A stretch of 23,915 nucleotides of DNA from Candidatus Melainabacteria bacterium (GTDB lineage Bacteria > Cyanobacteriota > Vampirovibrionia > Vampirovibrionales > JAJTHC01). Below the pieces are notes generated by a model that had not been told where the DNA came from, did no database searches, and was given only the letters and a program-made list of their open reading frames with translations. Made by a program: the position numbers and the translations under genes. The stretch is taken from positions 1-23,915 of the forward strand of contig JAPLIO010000169.1 of the NCBI GenBank assembly GCA_026389055.1, read 5' to 3'. Positions 22,543 through 23,915 of the stretch are shown piece by piece (within the stretch, counting starts at the first letter, position 1; the number at the start of each line of letters is the position of its first letter).

Positions 22543-22870
22543 CAATGATTTAATTGATTGGAAAGATATTCCAGAATTTAGAGAAATGGCTAAAACCATG
22601 ACGCTGGGGCGTTCCATGCGGTCTTGGCGAAAGTGCGATGCGTTGAATTTAACAGCTGCCGCTACGAAGCTAGGCATTTCCAAGCAACTACTGTCTGAAT
22701 ATGAACGAGGCATCAAGCTACCTTCGCTTCGTAGAACGTTAGAAATGGCAGAAATTTTAGGCGGTCCTTCGGCGTTGTGGCTACACTACCGCTTGCAGGA
22801 TGAGCTTCGCCCTTTGGGGTTTGAACCCACTATTAACACCTGCCTATTTAAACCCATTATTGCTTCGTAA
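22526..22870 (+). CDS. HigA-type HTH antitoxin
   Basis: A 114-residue antitoxin with an XRE HTH. After an N-terminal segment (DLIDWKDIPEFREMAKTMTL), the domain reads LNLTAAATKLGISKQLLSEY, then ERGIKLPSLRRTLEMAEILG, and ends with LQDELRPLGF. It should bind the toxin and repress the operon through the palindrome around the -35. AAAGGA lies about 10 bp before its ATG, inside the toxin gene, so the two are translationally coupled. Its 3' end overlaps the convergent folP stop region by 14 bp. Confidence 0.85.
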   Translation: MNIDTNNDLIDWKDIPEFREMAKTMTLGRSMRSWRKCDALNLTAAATKLGISKQLLSEYERGIKLPSLRRTLEMAEILGGPSALWLHYRLQDELRPLGFEPTINTCLFKPIIAS

Positions 22871-23675
22871 ACTCCCCCGCCCAACGGAAGGCTAAGCGGT
22901 TCGCCCCAACATCATGCACCCTGCAAATACGCACGGCATTGTTGGGCTGGTTCATCACCTGCCAGTGTACCATTGCCCCAGCGGCATCTCGGTGTTGCGG
23001 AGCAACGGCTTCAGCCTGCCCCATTGCCAAGCAACTTTTTCTAGAAACCCCCAATAACAGAGGCAAACCCACTTGCTCCCCCACCATGGGCAGATTGTTC
23101 AACAACGCTAGGTTTTGTTCCAACGTTTTACCAAAGCCAATCCCTACATCTGCCCAAAGCCGATTGTGGGCAATACCCACCGCCCCCGCCCGATGTTTTA
23201 AGTGATTCAAATTATCAATCACCGCCGAAACCACCCCACCTTGAGCGTCGTAATTGGTTAAGGTTTGCATAGTTTCGGGTGTACCTACACTGTGCATAAG
23301 CACCAAACCCACTTGCGGATGCGGAGCAATCACTGCCAACAGGGCATCGCCCGATGTACGCAGTCCGCTAACATCGTTAATCAGCGTTGCTCCTCGAATA
23401 ATAGCTTCTTGGGCGATGGTGGCTTTTTGCGTATCAATGCTGATGCCCTTGAATTCAGGGAATCGGGCGGTGATGGCTTCTAGTACGGGTAACAGACGCT
23501 GGCGTTCTTCGGCTTCCGAAATAGCTTTGGCGGTGGGGCGGGTAGATTCTGCTCCTAAATCTAGCCAAGTAGCTCCTGCTTCTAGGGCTTTTTCGGCTTG
23601 ATGCAGGGCGGTTTCAACCGTGTTGAACTGCCCCCCATCGGAAAACGAATCGGGCGTTAAGTTGATGATTGCCAT
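22857..23675 (-). CDS. folP: Dihydropteroate synthase
   Basis: This TIM-barrel enzyme joins p-aminobenzoate to 6-hydroxymethyl-7,8-dihydropterin diphosphate in folate synthesis and is the target of sulfonamides. Motifs in order: MAIINLTPDSFSDGG (1-15), LDLGAESTRP, ISIDTQKATIA, INDVSG, LMHSVGTPETMQ, DVGIGFGKTLEQNLALL (usually DPGIGFGKT), LLLGVSRKS and RVHDVG. The ATG at 23675 gives 272 residues and is the only standard start between the MITE and the first motif. The same frame stays open upstream through the MITE to an ATG at 23861, but that extension is element sequence. AAGGAG lies 9 bp before an ATT codon and 30 bp before the ATG, so the native N-terminus (normally 10-20 residues before this Met) is unclear. 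Confidence 0.92.
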   Translation of the reverse strand: MAIINLTPDSFSDGGQFNTVETALHQAEKALEAGATWLDLGAESTRPTAKAISEAEERQRLLPVLEAITARFPEFKGISIDTQKATIAQEAIIRGATLINDVSGLRTSGDALLAVIAPHPQVGLVLMHSVGTPETMQTLTNYDAQGGVVSAVIDNLNHLKHRAGAVGIAHNRLWADVGIGFGKTLEQNLALLNNLPMVGEQVGLPLLLGVSRKSCLAMGQAEAVAPQHRDAAGAMVHWQVMNQPNNAVRICRVHDVGANRLAFRWAGEFTKQ

Positions 23676-23733
23676 CCACTGGGGTTCTGCTGGGACGATG
23701 ATACTAATGTTGATACGCTCCTTTCGGTCAATA

Positions 23734-23909
23734 GACCTCTTGCATGACTCAATATCTGGGGCATCTTTGTTGTCATTTGCGGTACTCGAATTCTTATGTA
23801 CTGCCGTGTACACGTCAAATTCTCCGTTCTTGGTTGCTGAAGCAACCTGTTTGCAGAGCAATCAACATTCCTAGAATCTGCACCCACCTATCGAGTCATG
23901 CAAGAGGTC
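23734..23909 (-). mobile_element. MITE-like element, copy 2 (176 bp), upstream of folP
   Basis: Both ends are perfect inverted repeats GACCTCTTGCATGACTC, flanked by TA at 23732-23733 and 23910-23911. It has the same length as copy 1 at 16587-16762, is inverted relative to it, and is about 94% identical. It carries no transposase. It lies 58 bp before the folP ATG, so it has replaced or moved away the upstream region of that gene. Confidence 0.87.
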
Positions 23910-23915
23910 TAATCT

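Noticed and set aside
1..23915. CRISPR arrays, rRNA genes, prophage or plasmid genes.
   Set aside because: No regularly spaced direct repeats, rRNA-like stretches, integrase, capsid or replication genes were seen.

Overview
This 23.9-kb window looks like chromosomal DNA from a Gram-negative bacterium of moderate GC content. The outer-membrane signs are lpxI (lipid A synthesis), an MlaE-type lipid permease and ftsEX with an EnvC-like M23 protein. Together with a DAC-domain diadenylate cyclase, a cyanobacterial-looking BioY, TTG/GTG starts in places and compact operons, this best fits a non-photosynthetic relative of the Cyanobacteria (Vampirovibrionia/Melainabacteria). That placement is inference from gene content; no marker gene was searched.

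Layout. 106-1724 (minus): trpC and an mlaE-like permease overlap by 7 bp. 1839-3991 (plus): a UDP-glucose dehydrogenase homologue that has lost its catalytic cysteine, then exonuclease III. 4015-7285 (minus): EnvC-like M23 peptidase, argC, lpxI. 7440-11661 (plus): glyS, ftsE, ftsX and a STAS protein, closed by a strong intrinsic terminator. 11810-12470: tRNA-Ala(CGC) with a bulged T-stem, an unlisted 49-residue membrane protein on the minus strand, and a divergent XRE-type regulator; a 20-bp palindrome sits inside their overlapping promoters. 12448-12619: a repeat with terminal inverted repeats and two internal hairpins, which supplies the last codons of the regulator. 12771-14933 (plus): glmS and a 74-residue protein. 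15120-16567 (plus): rimI and bioY, coupled through a TGATG overlap. 16765-20905 (minus): an apparent four-gene operon of uncharacterised proteins (two paralogous exported helical proteins, a Cys-cluster protein and a membrane-anchored protein). 21042-23675: dacA and folP on the minus strand, separated by an oppositely oriented HigB/HigA-type toxin-antitoxin pair.

Mobile DNA. Two 176-bp MITE-like elements (16587-16762 and 23734-23909, opposite orientation, about 94% identical by hand count) each carry terminal inverted repeats and are flanked by TA. One lies directly after the stop codon of the last gene of the four-gene operon. The other lies just upstream of folP and stays open in the folP frame. 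A second repeat family (TIR core AGATTAAATAGCG) is seen at 12448-12619 and as one end at 58-88.

The points most worth following are the pseudoenzyme-like UGDH, the four-gene exported/Cys-cluster operon, the small membrane protein/regulator switch, and the toxin-antitoxin pair placed between folP and dacA.
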